A DNA stretch of 64,000 nucleotides. It comes from UBA4844 sp050943255. GTDB lineage: Bacteria > Bacillota > Syntrophomonadia > Syntrophomonadales > Syntrophomonadaceae. The position numbers and the translations under genes are program-made. Below the pieces are notes generated by a model. That model made no database searches. It had not been told where the DNA came from and was given only the letters and a program-made list of their open reading frames with translations. The stretch's first letter is position 1. Every line of letters starts with the position of its first letter. The stretch is from NCBI GenBank assembly GCA_050943255.1, contig JBMNOV010000001.1:27101-91100 (forward strand). The letters run 5' to 3'. Positions 63,234 to 64,000 of this stretch are shown piece by piece.

Positions 63234-64000
63234 ATGTTCTATGGTGGTATTGATGTAGCCAAGTATCGTCATGAGGTTTGCATTGTAGATAAAGATGGCA
63301 ATGTGATCCTACAAATCTTTGTGGATAATACTGAAAATGGCCTTGATAAACTCATCCTTAACTTGAAACGATTAGAAATCGAAGTGAGTAATATTGAGTT
63401 TTGCTTGGAAGCTACTGGCCACTACTGGCTAAGTCTTTACTACCACCTTACAGAGTTGGGTTATAAAATCCATGTGATAAACCCTTATCCAATCCGATGC
63501 TTTACATAATTTCTATGTCCGTAAAACCAAGACAGATCGTAAGGATGCTCAACTTCTTGCAGATATTGTTCGTTTTGGTCATGTTTCTAAAACTGAACTT
63601 GCTTCTGAAACTGTCCTTAAGCTGCAGAGCCTATCCCGACTTCGTTTCGAGTCTGTTCGGCAAGTAGGTGGATTGAAAAACAGAGTTTTAGCTATCCTTG
63701 ACCGGATCTTTCCTGAATACCCGCAATGTTTTTCTAATGTCTTTATCAACACATCTCGGGAATTACTAAAATCATTCACTGCACCAGAAGACCTGGCTGA
63801 AGCCGATCTATCTGAGCTAACCGCTTTTTTAAATAAACATTCTCGCGGCAAATTAGGAGTTGAACGGGCCAAGCAGATACAAGCTTTGGCTAAAGGCACT
63901 TTCGGCATCAACATAGCTTTAGATGCTTTTACTCTTGAACTTCGTTTATTAGTTGAGCAAATTGAATTTATCGAAGAACAAATCAGTGTTATTGAGGAAG
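63234..64000 (+). pseudogene. IS110-family transposase, frameshifted
   Basis: The first frame reads YGGIDVAKYRHEVCIVDKDG (catalytic Asp), CLEATGHYW (Glu) and stops at 63509. Protein continues in another frame: IQSDALHNFYVRKTKTDRKDA, then QVGGLKNRVLAILDRIFPEY to the window end. Removing one T in CCTTATCC (63483-63490) restores INPIQSDALHN, so a 1-base insertion broke it (or is a sequencing error). No evidence for programmed frameshifting. Confidence 0.85.

Larger units (their letters stand above)
63030..64000 (+). mobile_element. IS110-family insertion sequence (5' part)
   Basis: Transposase reading frame with the IS110 DEDD domain preceded by about 200 bases of structured non-coding DNA. Right end lies beyond the window; the left boundary is not defined, since IS110 elements lack long inverted repeats. 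Confidence 0.8.

Overview
The window looks like chromosome from an anaerobic, spore-forming, low-to-mid GC Firmicute. The best fit is a syntrophic fatty-acid oxidiser of the Syntrophomonas type. Supporting genes are a small acid-soluble spore protein, YtaF, TRAP (MtrB), a crotonase / 3-hydroxyacyl-CoA dehydrogenase / thiolase operon behind a sigma-54-type promoter, and a selenocysteine-containing NADH-linked formate dehydrogenase cluster. The genus is an inference from gene content; nothing here fixes the species.

Layout. 1-1415: end of queC, then queD and queE (queuosine precursor). 1417-5751: VOC protein, YmaF-like protein and two FAD-dependent oxidoreductases, all on the minus strand. 5752-6442: gene-free, with a candidate structured RNA. 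6443-8238: cardiolipin synthase and a 39-residue Cys-rich mini-protein. 8260-11786: SbcC/SbcD-like ATPase and nuclease pair. 11787-12745: decayed coding remnants. 12746-22128 (minus): tRNA-Leu(GAG), peptide-binding protein, then the replication/repair/CoA run polA-mutM-ytaF-coaE-lytic transglycosylase, and an ECF sigma/anti-sigma pair. 22486-24290: tRNA-Leu(CAA), a membrane-anchored peptidoglycan-binding-like protein and an AEC transporter. 24501-32593 (minus): pyk, pfkA, mtrB, dnaE, YbaK-like deacylase, SASP, HAD phosphatase. 32767-34660: coiled-coil protein of unknown function and rhomboid protease. 34661-38282: sigma-54-type promoter and crt-hbd-thl operon. 38534-40940: DUF1648 membrane protein and an ABC-F ATPase with a possible leader peptide. 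41762-44935 (minus): TPP-riboswitch-controlled thiM-thiE-HAD-thiD salvage operon. 45109-53270 (minus): fdhD-mobB-fdhA(Sec)-MPT-binding protein-moeA-NuoE-like-NuoF-like. 53271-54155: gene-free, with three tandem hairpins and a relic of a second SbcC-like gene. 54156-61479 (minus): FetAB-type ABC exporter, heavy-metal P-type ATPase and arsR-arsD-arsA-arsM. 61888-62868: VOC protein and LapA-like membrane protein. 63030-64000: start of a frameshifted IS110-family element with a structured non-coding left end, a candidate bridge RNA.

How the genes fit together. The crt-hbd-thl operon carries the middle and last steps of butyryl-CoA oxidation to acetyl-CoA. The NADH made by Hbd can be reoxidised by the NuoEF-like proteins coupled to the selenocysteine FdhA, giving formate as electron sink. 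The accessory genes fdhD, mobB and two MoeA-family genes supply and insert the Mo/W-pterin cofactor in the same run. The ars, P-type ATPase and FetAB genes form a metal/metalloid stress island. Its arsenite permease (ArsB/Acr3) is not in the window.

The most unusual items are the non-coding ones: the IS110 left-end RNA, the 5.95-6.18 kb structured RNA, the triple GGA-loop hairpins upstream of fdhD, the sigma-54 promoter with a dyad upstream, and the SECIS inside fdhA. All calls were made by reading the sequence and recalling families; no search or folding program was run.
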